31,826 nt of DNA from Mycoplasmataceae bacterium (GCA_020024735.1 JAHHTI010000003.1:1-31826); one strand, 5' to 3'; shown: positions 11,201-22,175, counted from the stretch's first letter. A program made the numbers and translations. The notes: a model not told the origin generated them from the letters alone.

Positions 11201-12008
11201 TAATAGTCTTCGTGATAGTATTTGAAAAAATCCTGATGGTTCAATCAACAAATTCTTTATGGTTGATTGAGAACAATATAAAGATAATACTCCTGGAGAC
11301 CAATTAAAGGCTTATATTGAAAGTCATCAACAAACCTTTGTGGCTAATTATGATTTAAATAAAGATTTTGCAATTGGTAATGTTACTTATACTTTATCAC
11401 CAATTGATAATACTGCTACCTTTACTGTGGAATATCTAAATCTTTATTTAACTAAGGATTACACCCCTGTGACACGAGAAGCAACTTATAAATTATTCTT
11501 ATCACAAACTCCATCCATTAATTTAAGAACATTTATTTCTAAAAAAGAAATTAATGAAGTGATTACTTTATATGAAAATGATATCCCACAAATGAAAGAA
11601 ACTCTAGCTAATATGATTTTTGAAAAATTAGATATCTATTTACGTGATCCATCTAACCAAAAATTCTTACCAGATACCATCGTAGCTAATCTTAATGAAA
11701 TTTTAAACAAAGACAAAACCACTGCTGAAATTATGGATGCAATTTCTTATAATCCTATTGATAATATGCTTCAAATTAATAATATTTCATTATCAAGTGG
11801 TGCTTCCACTAGTTCTAGTATTATGGCTAATGGTTTTGAACAAAAAGTGGCAATCAATAAAACTCAAATAAGTCATGTTTCAGATAAAATTATTTATCTG
11901 CTTGTGGCTATCTTATTAGTAGTAATTATTTCATTAATTACTTGAAAAGTGATTGCTAAGAAACAAACTAAAAAATATTTAGAAGCTGATGATGAAAAAG
12001 AAGCATAA
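5268..12008 (+). CDS. Giant repeat surface protein with C-terminal membrane anchor
   Basis: 2246 residues once about 20 in-frame UGA codons are read as Trp; I followed the frame from the ATG at 5268 to TAA and saw no UAA or UAG. The N-terminus has a basic stretch (KLKKQKSKK) and one hydrophobic segment (about 17-33) acting as signal peptide or anchor. Its Cys (SLCG) is not a clear lipobox. Residues about 310-2050 are tandem beta-rich units of 100-120 residues (see the repeat entry). Then comes a helical section with a C-terminal TM helix (YLLVAILLVVIISLI) and a short charged cytosolic tail. The unit pattern resembles the Mycoplasma lipoprotein-associated domain (Lipoprotein_17 type), from memory and unverified. 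Probable adhesin or exposed filament; no enzymatic motif. The 3' end overlaps acpS by 20 bases. Confidence 0.85.
6190..11420 (+). repeat. About 16 divergent tandem protein repeats within the surface protein
   Basis: Units start at a G-x-I/V strand and recur roughly every 300-360 bases, near 6193, 6546, 6849, 7158, 7488, 7801, 8104, 8416, 8770, 9085, 9418, 9737, 10057, 10366, 10723 and 11047. Two types alternate. Type A reads like GEISIDFYLNRFMNSDGH, then YGFDNTGLTTEI. Type B reads like YNDIEGSITITLQISNG, then YWENG and LTGFKTMKQTNF. The super-period is about 215 residues. The repeats are visible in protein but not as nucleotide identity, so they are old duplications rather than a slippage array. 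A related but more degenerate unit starts the series, and another closes it near 11410. Confidence 0.8.
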
Positions 12009-12345
12009 AGAACAATTGTATCACGGAATTGATGCCACTAATTTTAGCCGTAAAGAATACACTGATGAGGCCTTAGCACATCGTCTTTTATCGCCTTCTC
12101 AACTTCGTGAATATACCCAACTTGATGTTAGTGAACAACCACGTTTCTTAGCCAAACACTGATGTATTCGTGAAGCGCTTTTTAAAGCCTATAATTTTAC
12201 TTGTCCATTAAATAGTATTGAGATGGTTTGAAATGAACAACACCAATTAGTATGTTATATAGATGGAATTGAATTTATTATTAGTATTTCTTATTGTGAT
12301 GAGATAGTTTTTGCCAGTGTCCTAGGACATACTATCCATCATTAA
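11989..12345 (+). CDS. acpS: Holo-[acyl-carrier-protein] synthase
   Basis: 118 residues, two UGA Trp codons. It transfers 4'-phosphopantetheine from CoA to a serine of acyl carrier protein. The AcpS signatures are in order: YHGIDATNFSR (family GtDiveisRi, with the Mg-binding Asp), HRLLSPSQL (RvLs..E), SEQPRFLAKHWCIREALFKA (RFLAkR.a.KEA..KA, with the catalytic Glu) and a terminal IISISYCDEIVFASVLGH (hvsisHd...A.A.vv). Where the family has His in SH, this protein has Tyr-Cys. The ATG at 11989 lies in the 3' end of the surface protein gene (20-base overlap, different frame). The 3' end overlaps the convergent membrane-protein gene by 24 bases. Placement after an adhesin-like gene is probably incidental. 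Confidence 0.88.
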
Positions 12346-14079
12346 AGGTTGATTATATTTACCTTTAATAATACGTGTATTAATGGTACTAAACATTCAT
12401 ACAAAACGTCAACGTGATATACCAGCCAATAATTCAGGATAAATTTTTAAATACTTATTATATAAGCGATATCCCATCATCAAGTAAATAATTGGTAGCG
12501 AAAGGATACCATAGATACCATAAGAAACTAAAAAGCCACTCATCCCATAGAAAAAACTATGAGACATAAACACTAAGAGGAATGAGACTCAAGTGAAGGC
12601 TGAGATATAGATTAATAAAATAACAATGAATAAACGATAATTTCTTTTAAAGAATTTAAAGTAGATGATTCTCATATTAACGGCTACTTCCATAAAAAAG
12701 TATGCCAGAATTCCATACCACATCGCGTTCATACTCATTTGACTAATTAACTGTAAAATAGTGGCATTAACTGGTAAATGCATATTTGGAGTTGGATTAT
12801 GTCCGGGAGTCACAGGATCATGCATTCATTCAATATTACTGAATAATGAATTAACAATATCTTTAAAAGCAAAAGCAACAAATATGCCAATTGTTAATAA
12901 ACTAATATTTAATAGTAAATTGTAACCTTGCATTTTTCTAGCTCTCGCAATTTTTTTAGAAAATTGTTTACAGTCCGCTAGACTGTAATCATTCATTGCA
13001 ATATTGAAAGATTTAGATGGACTATAAATTAAATAGATAAAATTAAAAATCGTAAATTTCGAAAGAAATAAGGTAGAAAAGGTATATTGAGTTTGATCTT
13101 CTTTCCCTACATAATAAGAAGGTATTTGATATAAATATCCTAAACCTAAATCATGATGAGCATTTATTTGATAAGCATAAATAATGAATAAGGTTTGAAT
13201 GATGTTAGCAATCATATAGACCACAATAAAAACTGAAGGCAATAAACAAGCAATCAATAAGTCTTTAAATAATTTAGGTTTAAAACAAATTTTATATCAT
13301 TTAACATTTTGGTGATGGTAAGCTATTTTAAAAAAATATACCATTAAGAAACCAATGCATCTTAATCCGGTAACAATCACTAAGGGCACAGTAAAATTAA
13401 AAACAATGAAATGAATCCCAATTAAATGGAAACGAATAAAAACAACTATTAATACTAATTCAACAATCATCGAAAAACTACATCAGCTAATAATCTTAAT
13501 TCAGTTAAAACCAGAAGTTAATGATAGATAAATAAAATAATTACCAATTAATAATAATGATAGATACAAAACATTCATTCCAGTAAATTGGTAAATATAA
13601 CGACTAACAGTAGGTTGTTTATTATTGGCTTTTAGTTGAATAAAAACCACCGAGGTCAAGACAAAAATTAACATTAAAAGCATAATGGTAATTAGTAAAA
13701 GAATTAAACCAGTATCAACTAACTCTTTTGGTTGACTACGACGACTAGCGAAATTTATGTATTTTTTTTGCTTATGGATAATTTGACAAATAATAATAGT
13801 CCCAAAGTTAATGATACTAAAGAAAAGTGTCTGTACATATCCAATAGCAATGAATACTTTAGCTTTTTCCATTCCTACTTCATAAGCTAACTCATGAGTA
13901 AAATCTTTTCCATAGAAAAATAAACAAATATTACCCACTAGTATTGGTAGATAGGCTAATGCATACAAGAAAACAATCCTTAAAAACTTGACATGAAAAC
14001 TTACGTCATCATTGGTTTTACGAGGATTGTAATGTTTAAGAAGATCAATTTTTTTAGTTAAATGTGGTTGGAGATTCAC
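12322..14079 (-). CDS. Polytopic membrane protein, possibly MATE-like exporter
   Basis: About 585 residues with several UGA Trp codons; stop UAG at 12322-12324. About 12 hydrophobic helices appear in two similar halves, the second half beginning near DLLIACLLPSVFIVVYMIAN. This helix-rich two-halves layout, with charged loops and no ATPase motif, resembles MATE/flippase-type secondary transporters, but no diagnostic residue settles it, so the transporter call is an inference. The start is uncertain. I chose GTG at 14079, two bases after the helicase stop; an in-frame TTG at 14100 would overlap the helicase. It is the last gene of the rnj-ftsK-helicase run and converges on acpS with a 24-base overlap. 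Confidence 0.7.
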
Positions 14080-14081
14080 TC

Positions 14082-17000
14082 TTATTTTCCAGTTTGTCAA
14101 ATAACATAATCAATTTTTTTATTATTAGGATTGTTAGTTAAAGAATCTTTTAATTTAGAAATAATTTTTGTTTTATCAATATTTCATTCATATTCTTTAA
14201 TTCTAAAAGTACTATATCCTCGATCTTCAAGGAAATATTGACGATCGATATCTTCAATCATTTCTTTAACAGAACGATTAGTTTTTCAAGGTTCAATAAT
14301 AATCGCTTTTACAACATTATTAGTTTTTCTATCAACAATCACTAAATCAATTTGTTTTGAACCAACAATATAGTCATTGACAATCTTATATTTTTCAGAT
14401 AATACTTTAATTAAATCACCACAGATTTCTTTAACAATTAATGAACTAAATACCATATTCTTGGTTTCAGCAGCTGGTTCATTTTTAGGAGCTTTAGCTT
14501 GTAGTGCAGCTTCTTTTTTGGCATTAACTACTTCACTTGCTTCTTCAGCAGTTACCACTGCTAATTCTTCGTTGGTCATTTCAATTGTATCAATTGATCT
14601 GTTTTGTTCGATACCATCAATATATTCCACGAATTTTTTGAAGATAATGGCATTCTTGTTATTGATGTTACCAACTTTAATTTGATCACCATATAAAGAC
14701 TTCACAATAATCATTTTCTTCTTAGCTCTAGTAATGGCAACATTTAATCGGTTGCTTCCACCTTTAGCAATTAATGGACCGAAATTAGATTTGATGATTC
14801 CATCAATGTTTCTACCATAAGAAACAGAAAGAATAACTAAATCACCTTCATTCCCTTGAACATTTTCTAGGTTAGTAATAATTACTTTATTATTGTCAAA
14901 TTTTCTTCTTAAATCTTCAGGGAAAGAATTTTGTTTTTCAAAAATCATACTTTCAATTAATTGTGATTGTTTAGCATTGAAAGTAATAATTAAGATTTTT
15001 TCATAATCTTGATATCTTTCTACTAATAATTGAATGACTTTATCAGCTTCTTGTTTGTTAGTTTGGTCTCAAATACCATTAACATTGAAGACTTCAATTC
15101 CTTTTGATGTTACATCAGCTTTAGTAGCAACTTCTAGGGAGTTGTTGTAAATGAATTTATTTGAGAATTCAATTAATTCTTTAGAGTCAGAACGGTAGTG
15201 GTTCTTTAAATGGTATTCATTTCATCATGAAACCTTAGCTCTTTCAAGTAAAGATTCAACTCTATCAAAGTCATCGATATCAAATTCTTCACCATTAGCT
15301 TTTGACATAAAGAATGAAGAAGGTCTTAATTGTTTGTCATCCCCTGATACTACTTTAATATCAGTACGATAAACTAGAGGGTATGATCTTTCCAAAGAAA
15401 TTTGGCTGGCTTCATCAAAGATACCATAATCAAATTCGTTTTGAGTTAAAGGAATCATATCAGCCACATTGTCTGGACGAGCAACTCAAATTGGGAATAA
15501 TTTCTTTAAAGCTGCATAGTATTTTTTTACAAATTGGGCAATTGGTGGATTTGTTCCACTAGAAGCAATTCTTAACAAGTTAGCAATTTCATCTTTGTCA
15601 TCTTTTGATAATTTAGTTAAATAGTTTCTTAAGTTGTTAATGTATTTTTTAAAGGTAATTTCTTCAACTAGTGATGCTGCTCTAATTTCTTCTCTTCTTA
15701 ATTGGGTAATAATATCATTTAAGTGAATTCCCTTAATTTCTAAGAACATTGGGATATCTCTAATAATATCATTTCACATTGCAACTACTTTTAATCTAGT
15801 AAATTGTTCGTTGTTAATAGGGGTAGTAACTAATTGCATTACTGGTTGTACTTTATTTAAATCAAAGATAATTAATTGGTTTAAATATAAGTATCTGATG
15901 TAAGGTAAAGAAATTCATTCTCATTCATCAATAATGTTTTGAATAGCAGGGTCAAATACTTCTTGAATAGTTGCTAATGATGTTAAGAATTCATCATCAA
16001 ATTTTCAAAGTTCTTTATATTTAATCAATTCTTCCACTTGTTTAAATTCCAAGATTTCTTTATTCTTAGCAAAATCTTCAAACATTGGAATAATGTTATT
16101 CATAATTTTAGCATTTTTCTTAATGTCTTTTAAAGGTAGTGTAGAATGTTCGATATCTGAAATAATAGAACCGTTGTAAATGAATTCACAGAAAATAACT
16201 TCTTTTAATTCAATTTCTTTAGCATTACTAAAAGCATCTAGGAAACGATTAATATTATTAGAGTTAGTTGATAAGAAGTCTAATCAATTTTCTTGTCTTA
16301 ATTCAGCTTTATATTTATCAGTGAATTTTTCTGCAATACTAATATTTTCTAAAATTTGTTCTTTAGTTAAAGATTTTAGATTAGGAGTTTTTTCCAATAC
16401 TTTGTGTTTAAATTCAAAGAATGATTCTAGTAATGATAAGAAGTTTTTCTTTTCTTTGTATGAACGATCTAAGAAGTTAGATAATTCTTTACCTTTGTAT
16501 TTTTCTAAGAATTCAAAGTATTCATTAATCTTTTTATTTAATTTATCACCACCAAGCAGATATTTTTCAACCAATTTGTTATTGGCAGCAATTTTTTGTA
16601 AAACATTCTTTAAATGTTTAGACAATTCTTCTGAAGTCATTGTTTCTTGCAAATTGTATTTCTTGATAAATTTCTTGAATTTCAAATATTCATTAAATAA
16701 ATCATCAACTTTTGCAAAGTTAAATTGGTGATAGATCTTGTTGATAGCTTCAAATAATGTTGTATTAGTAGAGAAACCTTCAATGTTAATGTTTTGTAAT
16801 CATTCATTAACAATTTGTTCTCCTAATTCATTTTTAATTAGTTGGAATTCACTATAGTCTAATTTATAGATACCATCAGTAAAATCTTCAATTGTTCAAT
16901 GTTTTTTTACAATATTTAATAATTCAACATATCAATCTTGATAATTCTTAAAGAACATTAATTCATCAGTGTCAAATTTAATTGGTTCAATAGTAGCATT

Positions 17001-18266
17001 TCTTGAGAATTTAGTTGGTTCACGGTATCATTGTGTTCCTAATAAAACGTTTAAGTTATCAATTTTTTTATAGAATTCTTCTTTTTTATCAGTTTCACAA
17101 ATATAAAGAGCGAATTGTGAAAGAGAATTAATTCTATTAGTTAAAACATCAAGCGCTGCTTTCTTTTCAGAAACTAATAAAGTTGATTTACCTTTTATTA
17201 AAGCATTGACAATAATATTAGCAATTACTTCTGATTTTCCAGTTCCTGGAGGACCATAAATTAAAGTAGATTGACTTAAAGCAGAAGAAACCGCATATTT
17301 TTGATAAATGTTAAGTGGTTTATCAATTTCTACTAATGAAGGATCTTTAATAATCTTATCTTCAAAATATTTATTAGATTTGAAATTAGCTTCCATTTGT
17401 GATTCAAAAGGGTCAGCGTCCATATCAATCATTGCTTGTAAATCGTTCTTTAATGATGAACCACCTGGTTCGAAGATTCCTAATAAAGCAGAAGGTTCGA
17501 CAGTTAAAGTGGTAGAATCAGCAATAATTTTCTTAGCATCTTCTTGAACGAAATTAACTAATACATTGTTTTGATATTTAATTTCATAACCTACCATTTC
17601 AGAGAAACGTTCAATGTTTTGTTCTAGGTTTAATGATAAAAGTAAATCTTCTCCAGAAATATGAGAGTTATATTCTTTTTTCATAATTACTTGAATCTTT
17701 TCGTTAACAATTGGTTCATCTTGTAATTTTCTTAAGAATAATTTATTTCCTTCTTCAACAATTTCACACTTATAAATTACTAAAGGAGCTTTAATAGCAA
17801 GATTATCATTAAGTTTTCCTCTTAAGAATTGGTAACCTATATATAAAGGTCAAATAGTAGTATCTTCTGCATATGTTTTTGCATTTCTATTAAGTGAAAT
17901 GAATTGACGTTTAAAAGCTTTCATTTGATCAGCATAGTAGTTAGTGCTTTTCTTTTTATTTCCTTCAAAATCTTTTCGCAATTCTCTTTCTCTATTTTCA
18001 GTCATTGTGAAATTGTTTTCATTCACAATTGCAATGAATTCATCTGGAGTTTTAGAATGTTTTAATTGATCTTCAAACATCACAATTCCACTAGCAGCAG
18101 AAATTTCTAGATTGGAAATTTCACCATTAATAAATTGCATAAAATCATCCTTCTTAACATACTTAGAAATATCAATATGTCTTGGAGTGATTGCTGACTT
18201 TACACAGTAGTCAATTGGATTAAACGTTACAAGATTAAGTAGTTTTTGTTTTATTGCCTTTTTCAT
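14082..18266 (-). CDS. DUF4011-type superfamily 1 helicase with C-terminal Vsr-like nuclease domain
   Basis: 1394 residues, many UGA Trp codons; I checked the frame across its UGA-split parts. SF1 motifs: Walker A GPPGTGKS at 338-345, then VSEKKAALDVL (motif Ia region), Walker B FDEASQ at about 950-955, motif III GDDKQLRPS at 975-983, the LKNHYRSDSKELIEFSN motif IV region, motif V QGNEGDLVILSVSYG at about 1137, motif VI NVAITRAK at 1175-1182. A spacer of about 600 residues separates Walker A and B. The C-terminus (about 1280-1394) fits the MTES_1575/Vsr-like fold: QIDLVIVD (Asp about 1307), IIIEPWK (Glu about 1325, Lys about 1328), then a helix and YFLEDRGYSTFRIKEYEW. The single-protein helicase-Vsr layout recalls the hhe defence gene. 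RBS GAGGG precedes the ATG. Confidence 0.88.
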
Positions 18267-18354
18267 ATACCCTCGATTTTAAACTATTATTAATTTTACT
18301 TTAAAAAAAGTCATTATTAAAATAAATAAGGGTTTATGCGCTAGATATAAGATA

Positions 18355-18372
18355 TTTATTATTAATAATAAA
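18355..18372. other. 18-bp perfect palindrome in the ftsK-helicase gap
   Basis: TTTATTATTAATAATAAA sits in the 131-base gap between the ftsK-like stop and the helicase ATG, next to pyrimidine-rich direct repeats of the form TTTCTAATTTT. It could be a weak terminator-like hairpin or a binding site, or simply AT-rich chance. No convincing promoter -35/-10 pair for the helicase was found in this gap. Confidence 0.35.
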
Positions 18373-18397
18373 GAAAATAGAAAAAAATTAGAAAAAA

Positions 18398-20230
18398 TTA
18401 GAAACTATTTTTTTCATAACAAGCTTTAAGAGCTTCTAGAATAATTTGTGAATCATCTTCACTAATTGCAGGAATTTGGATTTCACTAGATTTTTGAGAA
18501 TTTTCAGAATACAAGATAGCGTGGTTAATATCACGTAAATTAACCGCTAATGTATCATTGATAATTTTCTTAGAAATATCAAGTGAAGCTTTGAATAAAA
18601 TTTGTAGTGGATATTTAAAGTTATTATAAGTAATAGCATCCACAGATTTATCAAAAGTAATAATGGTCATTCCACAAGCTGATGCTTGTTGAACTAGTTC
18701 TTGAATATAACCTTTAACTTCAGCATTAACAGCACACAATTGGTTACAGTCATTAATTAAAATCACCTTGAAAGGTAAATTAGCATTGGTTAGAGAATTG
18801 TAAGAATAAATGTCTTTCACATTTTTCTTTTTAAAGCTTTTGATTAAATCATTATTTTCTTTAATTAGTTTCTTTAAAAAACTAATCACTTCTTTAGTGG
18901 TTGCTAAATTAGTTTTTTTAAAATTAGGCGAAGCAAAGCTTTCTAATTGTGTACTCTTAGTAGATAAATAGTAAATATTTAACTGTTGAGTTTTGTATGT
19001 TCAAGACAATGAATAAATAATGTTATTAATCAAATTATTAATATTCTTATCCTTAGGATCAAAGACGCCAATAAAATTGTTTTTTCTTAAATTTAAAATT
19101 AAAGGAACGTTATCATTGTTAGCAAAGGCAATGTCGAAAGGTTTATCATAATTGATAAATAAATTCTTCTTTAAGTTATTACTAGAAAGGTTTAATTCTT
19201 TATTGAAAATAATATCTAGTGAATTCATTTTATATTTGATTTGATAATCATAATTATTTAATAGTTGTTTAAATTCATGTCCTAAATTAGTAAAGCTAGC
19301 ATAAGTATCATCATCAATTAAATATTTGATACAAAATACCTTAGGACTATCACTAACACTACTTTTAATAAAAGATAATTGATGTTGGGTAAAGAAAGCT
19401 AGGATATCAACCTTTAGTTTTTCAACATCTAAATTTTTATTCATTGCTAAGGTTTCGAAATTTAAGTGTTGTTTTTTTCAATCAGCAGTAATTGAATTTA
19501 AATAAGTGGAATCAACTATTATTCCATCCTCACTCGATGGTAAGACGTTAGGATTAGCATTCAATTCACCATTTACAGAAGCATTGACTAATCCTTCTTC
19601 AACAACGTCGGTAGGTTTTGCTTTTTTATGTTTAAAAAAGGCAACTAATTTTTCACGATGTTTAGTAGCAATTAATAGATAAAGTCCAATTAATCCAGCC
19701 ACAGAAAGAATCATAATGATAATGTTTGATAAGAAGCCCACTGTGACACCAACAATCCCACCATTAACATAAATTCTGGTAACTCCGTCCTTACCTTCGG
19801 TTAGAAAAGGATTGAAGTTATTACCATCTAAAGGGAAAATATGAAGTTTTCAAAAATCAAAATATTCACTAAATAAAGCCGGACCACCATTTTCGTGAAC
19901 AAATACTTCAATTGATGAGAATAAACAAGATAATAAGAAAGTAGTTAATGAAAGCACTAGAATAGTTCGCTTTGAATAAAGAGGTTTCTTCAACTTCTTA
20001 CATCAATAGCAAATAATAATGGTTAATAAATAGAAGTAAGGAATGAATTTAGCTCATCCAAATCAAAAACTAAAAAAGATAGCATCTAAAAATTCTCCCA
20101 CATAGGGAACTCTCGTTAAAGAGATTAACATAAAAATAAATATTACTATAGATGATATTAGAAATATCTTGTGTCTTTTCTTAGCTGGATCAATGACTTT
20201 TTGAGCAGTTTCTTGTTTGTCTTTTCTCAT
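18398..20230 (-). CDS. Degenerate FtsK/SpoIIIE-family protein lacking ATPase motifs
   Basis: 610 residues, UGA Trp codons throughout. Four N-terminal TM helices (about 22-38, 52-76, 88-110, 158-187) match the FtsK/SpoIIIE membrane domain, including a Gly-rich GGIVGVTVGF region. A Glu/Val/Asn-rich linker follows, then a RecA-like motor fold that aligns by order. The block normally carrying GTTGSGKS reads NNFIGVFDPKDKNINNLINN (384-403), so the P-loop Gly, Lys and Ser are gone. The Walker B position reads FKVILINDCNQL (487-498), keeping Asp but not Glu. The segment ACGMTIITFDKSVDAI corresponds to RAaGIHli.ATQRPsvdvI. The end (EIQIPAISEDDSQIILEAL) matches the FtsK C-terminal strand. No DNA-sorting gamma domain. 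It is 22 bases downstream of rnj, the Bacillus rnjB/spoIIIE neighbourhood. Confidence 0.8.
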
Positions 20231-20252
20231 ACTAATATTTTACAACATACAA

Positions 20253-21938
20253 TTATTTTATTTCAATTAATGATAATAGTACTAATGGACGTTTATCAAA
20301 TGCTTTGGTACAAGCTTTAGCAAAAGCTTTTTTAATATTAGTTGAAGATTCTTTAAAATCAATAGTTTTGTCTTTTTTAAAAATAAAGTAATCCATAATA
20401 TTTTCTCTAAAATTTTCCTTTAATGAATTGAAAGTAGTTAGTGTTTTTGTTTCTTTTTCACTAATAAAACCTTTTTGGTCAATATCAATAGCACTTAAAA
20501 TTTCCCCATGCTTATTAATTAATAAACTAATGGTGACTACTCCAGAAGTTAACATTTGTTGTCGTTCATGAATCACTGAAGAAACTAAATCATTACTTCC
20601 AGAAGAGTTTAAAGGAACTAGTTCTAATTGCATTTGATGAGTCTTTGGATTGAATTCACCATTTTCAAATGATGCCACTTCACCATTTGATAGTAAAATC
20701 ACGTGGTCTTTACGCATTCATGTTTGATTAATGACATTCGCATATTCAATCATTCCCATATATAAACCACCTACTGGGATAACATATTTAGGTTGTACTA
20801 AAGAAATTAAAAATTTATGGTCTTCATTTGAAGGTTCTAAAGGTAAGTAGGTTTTAGGAAGAGTAATGTAATGAACATCAGCTTTAGAAATGTCATCTAA
20901 TAACACAGAAATATTACCTTCAAATCCATTGATGATTTGTGTACCTAAAACAAATAAATCATTTTCTTTAAAAGTGATAATTTCATCTTCACCATTTAAA
21001 ATCCGATCAATTTTAGCGATTAATTTTTTAGGTTCTTCACTAATCACAATAATTGGGTTTTCACATGTGCTTATTTCACTTAAAGAAATAGATAATAAAT
21101 GTTTATTACTAAACATTCCATTTTTAACACAAGCTTGGAATAAATTAATACTATCCTTAGAATAAATAACAAATGGTCTTTGATATTTTTTAGCAGCTTG
21201 AGCAATGTTTAATAAAGAAAACATATCGTCATTGTATAAACCAATAATAATTCGTGAAGATGTATCTGAAATGATTTTTTCATAGAATGATTTATTGTTA
21301 TGGAAAGGAGCGGTAAAGGTTTGTGATTTGTGAACAATTCCAGTTTGTGTAATCATTAATAGGACAGGAGAATCTTTAATAATAGAACGAATATTGTGGA
21401 TTTGAGAAAAGAAGACTTTTGATTTATCGTGACATAAAATATAGTTATCTAAATACACAATACAACCATCAGGAGTTTTAATTACAAATCCAACAGAACC
21501 TGGTAAAGCATTATAAATTCTAAAAGCAACAATTACATGATTATCAATGATAATGTCACGCATTGGATTAACTACAATAAAGTTTAGCAATTCAGGATAG
21601 TTACGATTACGATTACATTTATAAAGATGGTTTAATATAATAGTTTTTCCAATATCAGTGGTAATGATAGGAATATCAAAACCAATTCTTTCTAATAGAG
21701 TGGTTAATGAACCAATATTTGTTGAAGATGGAGTACCAAAGAAAATACCTTTAATACGTTGTTTATTTTCGACTAAATAACGATAATCAGGAATGATTTT
21801 ATTAATTCCTAATGATTCGTTTAATTTTTCTTCAATTCCGGTGTTAAAAATAAAGATATCTTGATCAATTTCAAGTACATAACAATGCTTTGCTTTTTGA
21901 TCTAATCCACCTAGTGCAACAAAATTTATTTTTGACAT
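20253..21938 (-). CDS. RNase J-family protein (J2-like) with lost active site
   Basis: 561 residues, the usual RNase J length; one UGA Trp at 20718-20720. The fold sequence is clear: an N-terminal ALGGLDQKAKHCYVLEID, IPDYRYLVENKQRIKGIFF, then a beta-CASP region and a C-terminal domain (RPFVIYSKDS, LVQPKYVIPVGGLYM, HVILLSNGEVASFENG). The metallo-beta-lactamase HxHxDH motif is replaced by TPSSTN at residues 69-74. The HSIPDS motif reads NALPGS, TGDFK reads LDNYI (about 162-166), HVSGHA is absent, and PVHGEY reads PVGGLY. All metal ligands I can align are therefore lost. RNase J2 partners of J1 in Firmicutes are weakly active or inactive, so a structural or regulatory partner is likely. RBS AGTGAGGA. 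Confidence 0.85.
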
Positions 21939-22002
21939 ATATCCTCACTTCCAATTATTTTAAAAAATACATCTCACTATAATCATATTGATTGTTAAAA
22001 TT

Positions 22003-22008
22003 ATTATA
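22003..22008 (-). promoter_or_regulatory. Promoter -10 box upstream of the RNase J-like gene
   Basis: TATAAT on the minus strand, preceded by TTTAG, about 65 bases from the ATG at 21938. The same TTTAGTATAAT string precedes the DEAD-box helicase gene on the plus strand at 30599-30609. No clear -35. The rest of the 21939-22175 gap contains only AT-rich sequence, including an A-tract/T-tract inverted repeat near 22121-22140; I see no firm promoter for ecfA1. Confidence 0.45.
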
Positions 22009-22175
22009 CTAAATTATTCATAAAAATTTTTGATAAATATTGTACATATCAAAACCTTTGAAGATTTTTGCTGATAAATTCTAAGTAACTGATAGTAATG
22101 CAACTCATTCACTAATGGTCTAAAAAAAACTATTTTTTTATGTAATATCGATAAAAAATAAATTAAAATTAATTT

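Noticed and set aside
12322..14100. Three separate small membrane ORFs
   Set aside because: All share one frame and are split only by UGA, which is Trp here; merged into one gene.
16180..16731. Plus-strand 183-residue ORF inside the helicase gene
   Set aside because: Antisense to a checked open frame, Ser/Phe-rich composition typical of an AT-rich shadow.
22121..22140. A-tract/T-tract inverted repeat before ecfA1 as terminator
   Set aside because: The stem is only A-U pairs with no T-run in the right place; likely AT bias.
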